Below, in pieces: positions 49,785-61,700 of a DNA stretch of 64,000 bases. Positions within the stretch are counted from its first letter, which is position 1. The number at the start of each line of letters is the position of its first letter. Below the pieces are notes generated by a model. It was not told the origin of the DNA. It ran no database searches and saw nothing but the letters and a program-made list of their open reading frames with translations. The translations under genes and the position numbers were made by a program. The DNA lies in the NCBI RefSeq assembly GCF_950023065.1, contig NC_088679.1, positions 77,872,001 to 77,936,000 of the forward strand, in the 5' to 3' direction. The stretch is from Planococcus citri. Lineage: Eukaryota; Arthropoda; Insecta; Hemiptera; Pseudococcidae.

Positions 49785-52700
49785 ATGAGTCGAATGACCA
49801 AGAGATTCCTGTCGAAAGCTCGAAATAAAGTAAGACTAAAAAGCTGTGTATTTTTCATTCCTCCGGTCTCGGTGGTTTTATTTATCTACTCGTCTCTGAT
49901 TGCGATGCATTTTGTTTACTGTAGAATGGTAAAGATGTATCTACAACGAGTGGTAATCTGGACGAAGAAATGGAAAAGGTGTTCGCTATGTCCGGTAACG
50001 ATAAATTCGATCTTTCTCATTTCGCCGGAGACGAAGAACCCGAGCAGAAATCTCATAGACGTTACAGCGAAGGAGAATTTAGTAACGGTGAGCAGCATCT
50101 TCACCTATCTATGATTATATTTTTGCAATGATAAGAGCAGTTGTATAGATTTGGAGCTCTATCCTTTTATATCCTCGATTCCGGAGCTATAATGAGTAAC
50201 CGTACCTTACCTTCAGTAACGTCAAAATGACAATTGTTGAAATTCTTGTTCATCTAGCATCTATTATGATAGCTCTTCTTATTGCTCTTCTACCTCAAAA
50301 CATCACAGCTGAGTATGCGAATTTTTAAATTTCGTGTACCTGTAGAATATTTTAATACGTTGAAAATCAACTTCCAAATGATTCGAACTCCTTCGTGGTT
50401 CGGCAAAGTACACTGGCATAGCTCACAGTAGGTATCTGTCAATGATGTTTAGATAAATACCTACACTCTTACTATTTGCACTGTACCAAAATTTAACCAA
50501 CTGCGTTCCACATTACAATATTTGTGGTTTAATGTGCCTAATTAGCACACCATATAACCCACCGTGTTCCATTTACAATGATATTTCATTTTCATGTAGC
50601 GTTAAACCGAAAAAAATAATTAGTGGTTCTGCTATGAATACCTAGTTCTGTGTGGATTCGGAAACTGTTTCATTGAATCTTTCGCACTTGAACATTTCAA
50701 CCTTCTAATTCGATGTTTCTATTCGTTGAAGATCAAGTATCTATACTTCAATTATTTCAAATTGCAAAAATTTTTTTAATTTTTTGCAAAAAGGTAGACA
50801 TTTTTTTTGGTTTAAAAAATTTTCATAAGCAAAAGTCAAGTAAAAAATTGTTAAAAAAAAAAAAAAAATGCAGTCAGCTCAATTTATATTTTGGAAAAAG
50901 GGGAAATTACTGAAAAGAGTTTCTCAATTTTCAAAAATAAATTCTAAAAACTTTTAAATATTTTATGTGTTTTCGTTAATGTATTGATGCTCATTCCTAT
51001 CAAACAAAAATTTTTTCTCTTTGGGAATTTTTCATCCTGAAAATTCTTTATTTGATGGCCAAGTACCCTTAATTTTAATATGTTTACATTAAACTTGAAA
51101 TTGTTTTTCAATTCCTGAACTGTTATTTACTTATTCAACGTAAATTTTTAGTTCAACTTTCATTCGGCTGCAAAAATTTTCTATGCTTCAAATTTTCGAG
51201 TGAACGTAATCAGGCCTACAATTTTGGGTCCCTGCATGCAAAATCCAAATCTCCCATTTGAACCCCCCCCCCCTCGATGCCCTAAAAGTTTCGAAAAAAA
51301 TCAGACTCGAACGTGGGTCTGTTTACCTTCCGAGTTTCGAAAATTTTTCATCAATTTTCAGGGATTTCGATTGTTCTAGAATTTTTTGGAATACAGAATA
51401 TTATATTTATGAAACATTTGTTCAATCTCAAATTTGCCAATTGATACACTTACTACTCCAAAAACTTCTTATTACTTTGAGAAGGTTATAAAGTGATGGT
51501 GCTTTCAGGACATATGTAGAAGTTCCAATTCAGTTGTGAATTTTTGACCAATTTGTATCTTTTGAATATTTTTAGAAAATTTGAAAACATAAAATCTTCA
51601 AAGAAGGTGGAGGTATAAGGAGTGGGGTTTTCGGCAAAATATCGTCTAGTATATTTACACGATTCGCTGACCCGAAAAAAAATTGGTAGCTTGACTTTTT
51701 TGGTCCATCTAGGGTGATTTGAAATTTCTGGAGAAATTTCAAAATTCGCTGGAGCCTCCAAAAAAGTCAAATTATGGTTGTGTAGACACTTCAAACGATA
51801 TATTGTCGAAAAACCAGCTCATTTTATACCTTCTATGGAAATTTGAGTTTTTTTCATTATTTTCTGGAATTTACAAATTGGTCAAAAATTCTTTCTCGAG
51901 CTGGAACTGCTGGAATTTTGCGGTAATGTTGAAACAGTCGAAAGAGTGCCCAATAAACACCGACTAAAGTTATAGGTTCTGAAGTTCATTTTTATTTTTT
52001 ATTTTTTGGCTACCTTCAGAGTGATGTGAAATTTCTGGAGAACTTTGAAAACTCGCTGGAGTCTCTAAAAAAGTCAAATTATGGTTGTGTAGACACTTCA
52101 AACGATATCTTGTCGAGAAACCAGCTCATTTTATACCTTCTATGGAAATTTGGGTTTTTTCATTATTTTCTGGAATTTACAAATTGGTCGAGAATTCTTT
52201 TTCGTGCTGGAACTGCTGGAATTTTGCGGTCATGTTGAAGAGAGTACCTAATAAACACCGACTAAAGTTATGGGTTCCGAGGTTCATTTTAATTATTTAT
52301 TTTTTGGCTACCTTCAGAGTGGTGTGAAATTTCTGGAGAACTTTGAAAACTCGCTGGAGGCTCCAGAATTACCTAAAAACTGGTAATTGTTTTTGTGTGG
52401 GAGTTGAATTAAAAGAATTATTCGCATTGGTTCACTTGACCCCCAAAAAAATTTTCATGATAAAGTTTAAAATTGGCCTTTAGCTTTCTTGAATTTTAAA
52501 ATTTTGAAAAATTTGCCAAAAATTGAAAAAGGAACTTGAGGGCTTGAAATTCTGGTTGAGGAGCACTTAGAACGTGATCTTTTGATCCAGCTTGTAGAAT
52601 GCCAGTTCGAAAGGTCCCCTTGATGATTCAATTTTTTTTTCTTTGGGTACATCGTTTTAAAGATATCCTCAATTTCCAAAAAAAGGTGACGACTTTACAT

Positions 52701-55700
52701 TTTTTGAATCAATTTTTCAGTACAACTTTTTGTTGAAAATTTGAACTTGAATGTCCAAAACTTTTAAATATTCTATCCTGGTGTTGAACTTTTAAGCATG
52801 ATGATAATTATGATTATTCTGCATTTAATTTTTATAACTCCTGTTCGAATGGTTTCTCTCTATGCTTATTTATTTTATCGTTCATATCAATTATTCGAAC
52901 AAATTTCACAAGTGCAAACGTAACACAATTTTTGATACTATTTGAACAATCTCTTCGCAAACAGACGAGACGATACAGAATAAATCTGTTACTACATTTC
53001 TATGCCATTTCATATAGCGATTATAATAATCGTTCCAAATGCGACAGAAATTATGTATTATTGACAATTGCGTGCTGCGGCGCCGTTGCCAGCAGCAATG
53101 CGAACTATGCCAATAAAAATTGAAGTGTTTTTTAAAAAAATTGTCAAACACTTCTGTCGAGCGTATTTATATATGCCAAACGAGCAAGGCTATCGGGCGT
53201 TTTAATTTTTCTTCTCATTATCGCAAAATGCGAAGAGTATACTCCCTGAGAAAATTCTGATCGTTTTATTATTAAAAACATCTTGCGCAGTTCGCAAGAT
53301 CAACCGACTTTGCTCTAAATATACACCAGTAATTTACCAACATTTATCTCAGTAATTTACCAGACATTACTTAAAAATTTACCAATTTTTCAAAATGCGC
53401 GGAAGTACCCAAATTTACCGATTTAATGAATACGAAAAGTCGAAAACAGCGACAAAATAAAATAGTCAATCATAAGTAGCCATCATATTACACTTTTTGA
53501 AATTGATTTTCAAATAATAATTAGCGTACTCATGAAGACGTAACCGTCATATTACAAGTGGAATAATATATCAGGAAAATTGTTGACAAAAAACAAAATT
53601 ATTACCGAAATTTACCAATTTACCGAAATTTAGCTATTTACCAAAATTTACCAATTTACCAAAATTTACCAATTTACCTATTTACCGAAATTTACGTATT
53701 TACTGAAATTTACCTATTTACCAAAATTTACCTATTTACCGAAATTTACCAATTTACCAATTTACCAAAATTTACCAATTTACCAAAATTTACCGATTTA
53801 CCAAAATTTACCAATTTACCAAAATTTACCTATTTACCAAAATTTACCTATTTACCAAAATTTACCAATTTACCTAAATTTACCAATTTACTTAAATTTA
53901 CCGATTTACCAAAATTTAGAGGTTTTTAATGGCTTAATTTTTATCCAGAATTGAAATTTAGCTATTTACTGAAATTTACCAATTTACCAACATTTACCAA
54001 TTTACCAAAATTCACCAATTTACCAAAATTTACCAATTTACCAAAATTTACCAATTTACCAAAATTTACCAATTTACCAAAATTTACCAATTTACCAAAA
54101 TTTACCGATTTACCAAAATTTACCAATTCACTAAAATTTACGAATTTATCAAAATTGATCAATTTACCAAAATTTACCATTTTACCAAAATTTACCATTT
54201 TACCAAAATTTACCAATTTACCAAAATTTATCAATTTACCAAAATTTACCAATTTACTAAAATTTACCAATTTACCAAAATTTACCTATTTACCAAAATT
54301 TACCTAAATTTACCTATTTACCCAAATTTGCCGATTTACCCAAATTTACCGATTTACCCAAATTTACCGATTTACCAAAATTTACGAATTTACCAAAATT
54401 TACGAATTTACCCAAATTTATTAATTTACCAAAATTTACGACTTTACCAAAATTTACGAATTTACCAAAAATTACCCCAGCAATTTACTAACATTTACCT
54501 CAGTAATTTACCAGACATTACCCACTAATTTACCAATTTTCCATTTTACCAAAAATTACCCCAGCAATTTACCAACATTCACCTCAGTAATTTACGAGAC
54601 ATTTCCTCACTAATTTACCAATTTTTTACCGAATTTTAATTACCCCAGTAATTTACTGTCAAAGGTTTTTACCAATTTACCAAAAATTACCCAAGCAATT
54701 TACCAAAATTTTCGACCAACTTTAATTACGAGTAATTCACCAAAAATAACTAATCATTTTATTTACTAAAAATTACTATTAATTAACAAAAAAAAAAAAA
54801 AAATTATCAAAATTTACTGGCTATTTACCAAAAACTTAATGTTTTTGGTTAAAACAAAAATTACACTAGAAATTTTTGAAAAATTTTGATTTTTTATGGC
54901 AAAAAAATTTTGGACGGATAAAATTAACAAAAAAATTAACAAAAAAATCAACAAAAAATTTTCTCCTCTTGACTCGCGCGGGATTCGAACACCCGACCTT
55001 CGGCGTACCAATCTGCAACCTACACACCCTAACCACCCCATCTGTTTGTTGGGGGTGAGCCGTTTGCGAGATATAAGGGTTTACACAAATTTCTGCTTAT
55101 CCATAACGTTGAAACACACTTAAACGTTCATATCTCGTAAACGGCTGAATCGATTTCGACCAAATTAAAAATTTCTCTAGTTCAGTATCAAAGCAATATT
55201 TTGCCAGCATCAGTTTCCACTTAAAGTTCGGAGCTTTTGAGTTCAGCGTGACACAAATTTATACATAAATTGATATATAAACTTATATATAAATATATAA
55301 ATAAATAAATATATATATAAACTTATCTCGTTTTGCGCCATATGTCTTATCGTGATCAGCACACTCCAAAACCTCAAGAAAACCCACCCCCACCCAATTC
55401 CTCAACCATCATGACAAATACAATACCTTACTTTTCCGTTTCCGGCAAAGTCGGTAAAAGCGTCGTCATTTCATTAATACCGACATCGCTCGTGAACAAA
55501 CGCGATGATACTCAGTGTTAATTATTGTTTTTTTTCTTTTTTCGCCTTTCTTCTTTATCCTTATATACTCAATTGATAATTTGACAGCTTTAATTTAAGT
55601 AACTGACGCGTCTAAATTAAACAATTCAAAAGCGACCATAATAAATTCATTGTCAATGCGATGTCGGTACTCGGTACCTAAGTGTACTATGTATAATGAA

Positions 55701-58700
55701 ATTACTACGAGTCGACTCGACGCATTCGTTATACTCATTGCTCGTCTAGTCTCGTAAATAAGCCTGATAATTTGTAGACGTCGCCGTCGCCTCATCTCGT
55801 GTTAAAACAATTCAAAGCATCACGAAACTTTAGCCCGAGTACCTAGAATGCAAAATAAATACGTGAAATACATACATATACATGTACTACATATAACGTT
55901 TTCGTTTCAATTCACCCACGAACGCTCGAATGAATGAGTAATTCTCGAGGTTTTTGCTAATAGGATGTCGAAAAAGTGCGATAAATTTTACTGAAATTAT
56001 GCAAGTAAAATTTTTTAAATGTATCGAAAAGTGTACGGCTGGTGGAAGATTACCTTGACGCAGAAATTAAAAAATTGTAACTTTATTGAGAAGATGGTAC
56101 TGAGGTCATTTCGAAAAATGTCCACAAAAACCAAAAGAACTGCTGAAATTTTGCCAAATTAACAAGAAGTCATTGGAAACAGCGAAAAAATTGATAAAAT
56201 TTCGTAATAAATAGGTATTTAAATCAAATTACAAAATATTATAAAAATGTTTAAAAATTACCAGAAAATTAGCAAAAGTGGCAATGCTTATGACAGTGTC
56301 TTCCCAGCTGCTCAATTTTTAAAAAAGTTATGAGCTGGAGAAACTCTGGAGAGTTGAATCCAAAAAATAATAGATAGGTAGGAATTTATTTGAACTCAGC
56401 AAGCTCGAATTGGTCGAAATCAACATGCCACTTGGCATTTATATTCCAATTTGTAAAAATTTCCAAAATTGGTTTGATCAGATCTGTTTAATCAAATCTG
56501 ATCAGTTCTGATCTCATCAGGTCAGTTTGATTAAATCTGATCAAACATGCATTGTCTGAATGTCTCCTTGAATCCATCTTGATTTTATAAGGTCTGGATG
56601 AGACCTTTTTGATCAGATCTTATCCGACGTGTTTGTATTTCTTCAATCAGATCTGATTAGATCATTAATCAAACCAGTTTTGGTTCAGATTTATTTCATA
56701 AAATCTGATCACACCTGCTTTGACTGCTTCAATCAAATTTGATTACCTGTTACCTGTTGGTTGGTCACCGTGCCATGTGCTAGAGGCACTGGTCATTTTA
56801 TATGTACTGTAACAGATTGGATTTTTGGAGAAAGGAGAGTAATACTGAAGAGTTTTGAGCCTTTTCAGGTAGAGTTTCAGGAAGGTTTAGTGACTTTCTT
56901 AAATTGGTATGATCTTGACAGGTGAGTAAGGTGTGGGAGATGGTGAGTTGGTTGGACTTGACATTTAGATGTAGAGCATATTGGAGGCATGGAACTATAA
57001 TTGTGTCATTCCGTAGGTAATGGACCCATTTGGTCGCTTCTATTTATTGAGATAATTGTGTTTTTAGTGAAAAAGTCGGGAGAATTGATAATCAAGGTTT
57101 TGATGGATTTCGATGTAGAACATATCCGACTATCGCGTGTTAAAGTATCAAGGCTGCAGGTGCGCCCCATCGACTTTTATTAACCTAGACCGCTAATCAT
57201 ACGCGAAAAAAAACAATTGGTTATGTCGCCAACTCTGTGTAATAAACAAACGCAACTGCACATGCGTCAACAATTGATGATGTGAGTGTGTGTGTATATG
57301 TGTGTATATTGCTGTTAGTAGTTGAGTTGAGTTTACGGTAGGGGTAAACCATAGTAAACTCAACTCAACTACTAACAACAATATACACACATATACACAC
57401 ACACTCACATCATCAATTGTTGACGCATGTGCAGTTGCGTTTGTTTATTACACAGAGTTGGCGACATAACCAATTGTTTTTTTTCGCGTATGATTAGCGG
57501 TCTAGGTTAATAAAAGTCGATGGTGCGCCCCAAGCGGAGAAAAACGGAACTAAAGTTTTTCTAAGAAGGGCCCATTTGGTCAATATTGTTTTTTTCACGG
57601 TAAATTTGCTTCCAAAAAAATACCCTCTGAATTATACTGCACCTAGTCCCCAGTGGTAACATGTATACCACTCAAAAATACAATTTCGCCAGCTGCAGTG
57701 GTAGTTCCTTAGCAGCGGTAGCCATGTGGCATTAGTAATGGATTACTTAACTGGAGGTATGGGTTCAAATTAGAGCTGAAAATGGTACTCGTTGACAGCG
57801 GGTAACTACTGTACCCGTATCGTAAATTCTCGCTTCTTGCTAGTAGCGGGTAGCGAGTTGAAAAAATGTCGCACCAGTTCACGTTATAACTAGTAGCGCA
57901 TTGAATGCATAGCTGGTGTACTGGCATGACATCATCATTGTCATCAATCATGTCAATTGCCAATCACACATACGAACAACAGGTGTCGAAGCGTAACTCC
58001 TCCCACTTACGCATTATCAAATTTTGGGGTGTGTGCGCAGACCAAGTTGGAAAACATTTGGGTTGTGCTGGCTATACGCTACTATCTATAAGCGAATCAA
58101 CCCAATACAACCACTAGTGGGTTTAGCCGGTATTTTAACCAGATACCGGTTAGCGGGTAGTGTAACTGTTTTCAGCTCTACTTCAAATCGCACTTTGGGA
58201 AGAAATTTTTGACAATTTTTTTTAAAGATTTTTATTTTTACAAATTGAATTTTGACAGAAAATGTAATTTAATCATTTTTTTCTGCTTTTGAACAGAGTA
58301 ATGAATTTTTATGCAAAATTTTAATTCATTAAATCAACTCATTGTTTTTCAGGCTAAGACTGAGTAAAAAAAATTGCTATTGCAGGTGGGTAGTAATATT
58401 TGACATCAGAAACAATAATCTTCAATTTTAGCTATAAAGGTTTTGGGATTACATGAAATTTCAGCTTTTTTCTGAAAAAAAAACTTTGAAGGCGATTTTC
58501 TCAAAAGTTGAGCTTTTTAAATTTTCAATTATGGATTTTTTTTGGAGTTTTTTTCACTTTTTGGGCTTCTATCCAGCTTATACAATTGCTCCGGAGGTCT
58601 ACTTCACCCCCCCCCCCACCCATAACTCAATATCGACCAAATGAGCCCATTACCTGTGGAATGACACAATAATTATAGTTCCATGATTGGAGGAGATTCT

Positions 58701-61700
58701 TTTTTGAATATTAGACTAGAGTGGATGAGGAGGGTATGGCATGTACATACACGGCATAAGCCAATGGCCTGCTTCCTGGGCAAATCTTGAATGTTGGTGG
58801 TGTGAGTTTGGCTGGGATTTAACCATAAACATGTGGCTTCTATGTATCACATCAAACACAGGGACAGGTGTTCTGGCTTCTGGTACAGGTGAAATCCTTG
58901 ATGGCTGCTTTCTAAGTCTGCTGTTTCATGTCCCAAAATTCCTGAGTGGGCGGGAATCCAGGCTATGGTAACATACATGTCACATTGGAGAGATGAGATT
59001 TCTGAGGAAACTGGATGTTGCTTAGATTCAGATCTTAGTTAATGAATATCACAACTTTGTCTAGTCTGCTCTCAATTGCCATGTTTAATGATGTAAGTAT
59101 AGCATATAGTTAACATGAAAGAATACTGAACAACCGCGGAAGTGGAAATTGCAAAAACTCGCTATTGCAAACGACTGAACAACGCTAGGGCCATTGCCAG
59201 AGCTGATGAGAGCCTGGGGCAAATATCATTTTGGGTCCCATTTCTAAAGCAAAAGCAGAAGCTATATTGAAGTGTTTCAGGGGGTGGGGGTGTGTTGGGA
59301 AAAAAATATCTATTTTGCCAATTGATACCTTATGAAAGGAGTTTTTTTTGTCTTTTGAAACAGTAGAATTTAAATTATGTTTTTTTGAAGGAAGTTGATT
59401 TTGAAAAAGAAGACAACAACCCAAGTGAGGGCTAAAGCTCTTAAAAATTTATATTCTGAGAGGCATAAAAACTATTTATTTTTTGTGAGGAGTTAATTTT
59501 TTGGCTTCAAACCCCATTGTTGTTTTTTTTTAGAAATTGCTATTTCAATGTTGAAAAAGAAAAGAAAACAAGCCCAAGCAAAGCGAGGGCAAAAGCTTTT
59601 GAAAATTTGTGTTTTGAGAAGTAAAAAATACTGTTTTTCTTTCATCATCTGCCCTCATTTTGCTAGGCCCGGGGCAAACTGCCCTGCCCCCCCCCTCTCG
59701 ACGGCCTTGGAACAACCATAGTGATCCACAGATTTCGACCCATCAGTATAAAATGAAATGAAATCATTATACTGAGCAATAAAGTTATTGATGATTTGAG
59801 AATTGAGTTGAGTATGTTCAAGTAATGATGTACCAATTGAGAGAATATTTTACTTAGTTTTTGTAGGATTTTCTGGATAGGATAGGGGAAGAAGATTCAG
59901 CTGAATGGAGTTTAGAATGGAAGAGGCCTTATTGGGATCAATTTTTGAGTCTATGGCGAGGGGGAGACAATAACAGTTTTAAGGTGAATGAAAAATTTTG
60001 AAAGGATGAGTTTTGATAGTATAGAGGGGAGGATTTCAGATACTTCCTCCTGATATAATAAGTATATAGGAGTAGTTCTGAGGGCTCTGGTTACCAGTTG
60101 AAGAGCTGTGTTGTGAATAGTGTTCAGTGCTTGGAGTGTTGACTGTTTAGCTGATGAGTAAGTTGGCAATCCATAATCACAAACCAACCCAACCCGACTT
60201 TTATCATGTCATGAAATTTACTGTACTCGTATGTTGACAGATCTGATTTGATAAGCTCTTATCTGAATAGATGAAGTCATATTTACTCCAGGGAAAGTAA
60301 CAAGATCTGATCAGGCCTTTTCAGACCATTTTGATGAGATCTGACTGATTAAATCGAAACATTCTCCAAATGCATTTTTTTTCGACTGCACAAATTATTG
60401 TCCTGAGTATGGTGAACGTGAAAGTCAAATTCAAAATGGTTAAAATATCAGAACAAATGATTGAAAATGTCAGAATGATTCATGTTTTTTTTCAATACCA
60501 TTCAAATTTTTAAAAATGGAATTCCTTTTGCCAGAGATTGTTTCGCCTCAAATGATGCACAAATAAAAAACCCCACATTTGACTTTTTTCAATGAAAAAT
60601 ACTCGACTTTTAAGCCAAGTGTGATTTTTTTTTAGTGTAGGTAGTAGGTATCTACTTGCTTACATCATATTTTTGATACCCCCTACCCCTCTCTCAATCG
60701 TTTGGAATCAGTTTAAAGCCATCTTGAGTAATTCTGAATCATTCAGCAGGTTTTTGAAAATTCTTGTTTAATTTCTGAAAAAATTAAATTTTGCACCCGA
60801 AGTCTGATGGAGGCTCCAAAACTACTAAAAATTGTTTCCAATCGATTCAAAGGAATAAAAAAATCACGTGCTGAATTTTGAGTTTTTAACTCAAATTTAT
60901 CATCGAATTGGCGTAAAGCCACTTTTTTGAGCCATTTCATCTTCTTCAGGAACTTTCAATTGCTCTGGAAGGGTCAACGAACTGAACTTTAGCTCCACCA
61001 TAATATAACTTCGTTTGGTTTTCATTGAGGACTCCAGGTCCAAGCATCTCATTTCAATGTTCAAAAAAGGTATCCCCGGTAAGATAGGTTAAATGATGCC
61101 TATCCTCAAATTTTTGACATTTTAATTGAACATTATTGACTTGAGTAAGTTTCTAGGTACCTCTGAAAAAAAAATGTCGAATCCAAAAAATTTTCCCTTA
61201 CATCCACCCCTCGTTCACAATAACAAAAAACTTTATTTTTTAGGGAAAAAATTTGTTTGTGTATTGTGTACCATCTGTATTTGATTACAGCCTAATTGTG
61301 TTCTTTTCCTCCAAAATCATCGAACAAATACCTACCAATCTAATTTTAAAATTTTGATTTATTTTTCAGCCCACCGAAAAAGAAGCTATCCTCATATTCA
61401 CTTGCCAATCAAAGGACTGAAATCGCATTCATCGAGGAAATCCAATCCATCGGTAAGTACGAGTACCACAAATCTTACAATACAATGTACTCTACAAGGT
61501 GCATTGTCCTCTATAGCTTGATAAAAAAAATGTGAATGCGTAATTTACGCAACTTTCTGGGTATTTCCCATTCGGAGAAAGTTCGGCTATTGCTTACGAG
61601 CAGACGATAGTTTTAGGTACTTATTTCATTTACTGGATGTATGTAAAATCATTTTGCAGAATGTTCCTCGCGACGTGAACGTAGCAAACGCGAATCAGGA

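Larger units (their letters stand above)
56770..60190 (-). pseudogene. Decayed non-LTR retrotransposon (LINE) with RNase H domain, interrupted by insertions
   Basis: Reading on the minus strand from the right, 60190-59960 encodes the end of a reverse transcriptase ORF (DYGLPTYSSAKQSTL, IHNTALQLVTRALRTTPI). Next comes FYTDGSKS at about 59750-59730, the start of an RNase H domain. Then, after an insertion, WIPAHSGILGHETADL lies at about 58970-58925. After a larger insertion, 57060-56780 encodes a C-terminal region with LTISHTLLTCQDH. Order and spacing fit an I/Jockey/R1-type LINE ORF2. Frameshifts and stops break it, and the 5' part with endonuclease and RT core is absent, so it is a dead 5'-truncated copy. 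Confidence 0.8.

Noticed and set aside
53951..54307. Open frames of 118 and 102 codons with PKFTNL or NFGKLV repeats
   Set aside because: They are translations of the AAATTTACC minisatellite on both strands and have no start, splice or family support.
54814..55041. Frame containing RRRSGVRIPRESRG
   Set aside because: It is a translation of the tRNA-like segment, a common artefact, not a gene.
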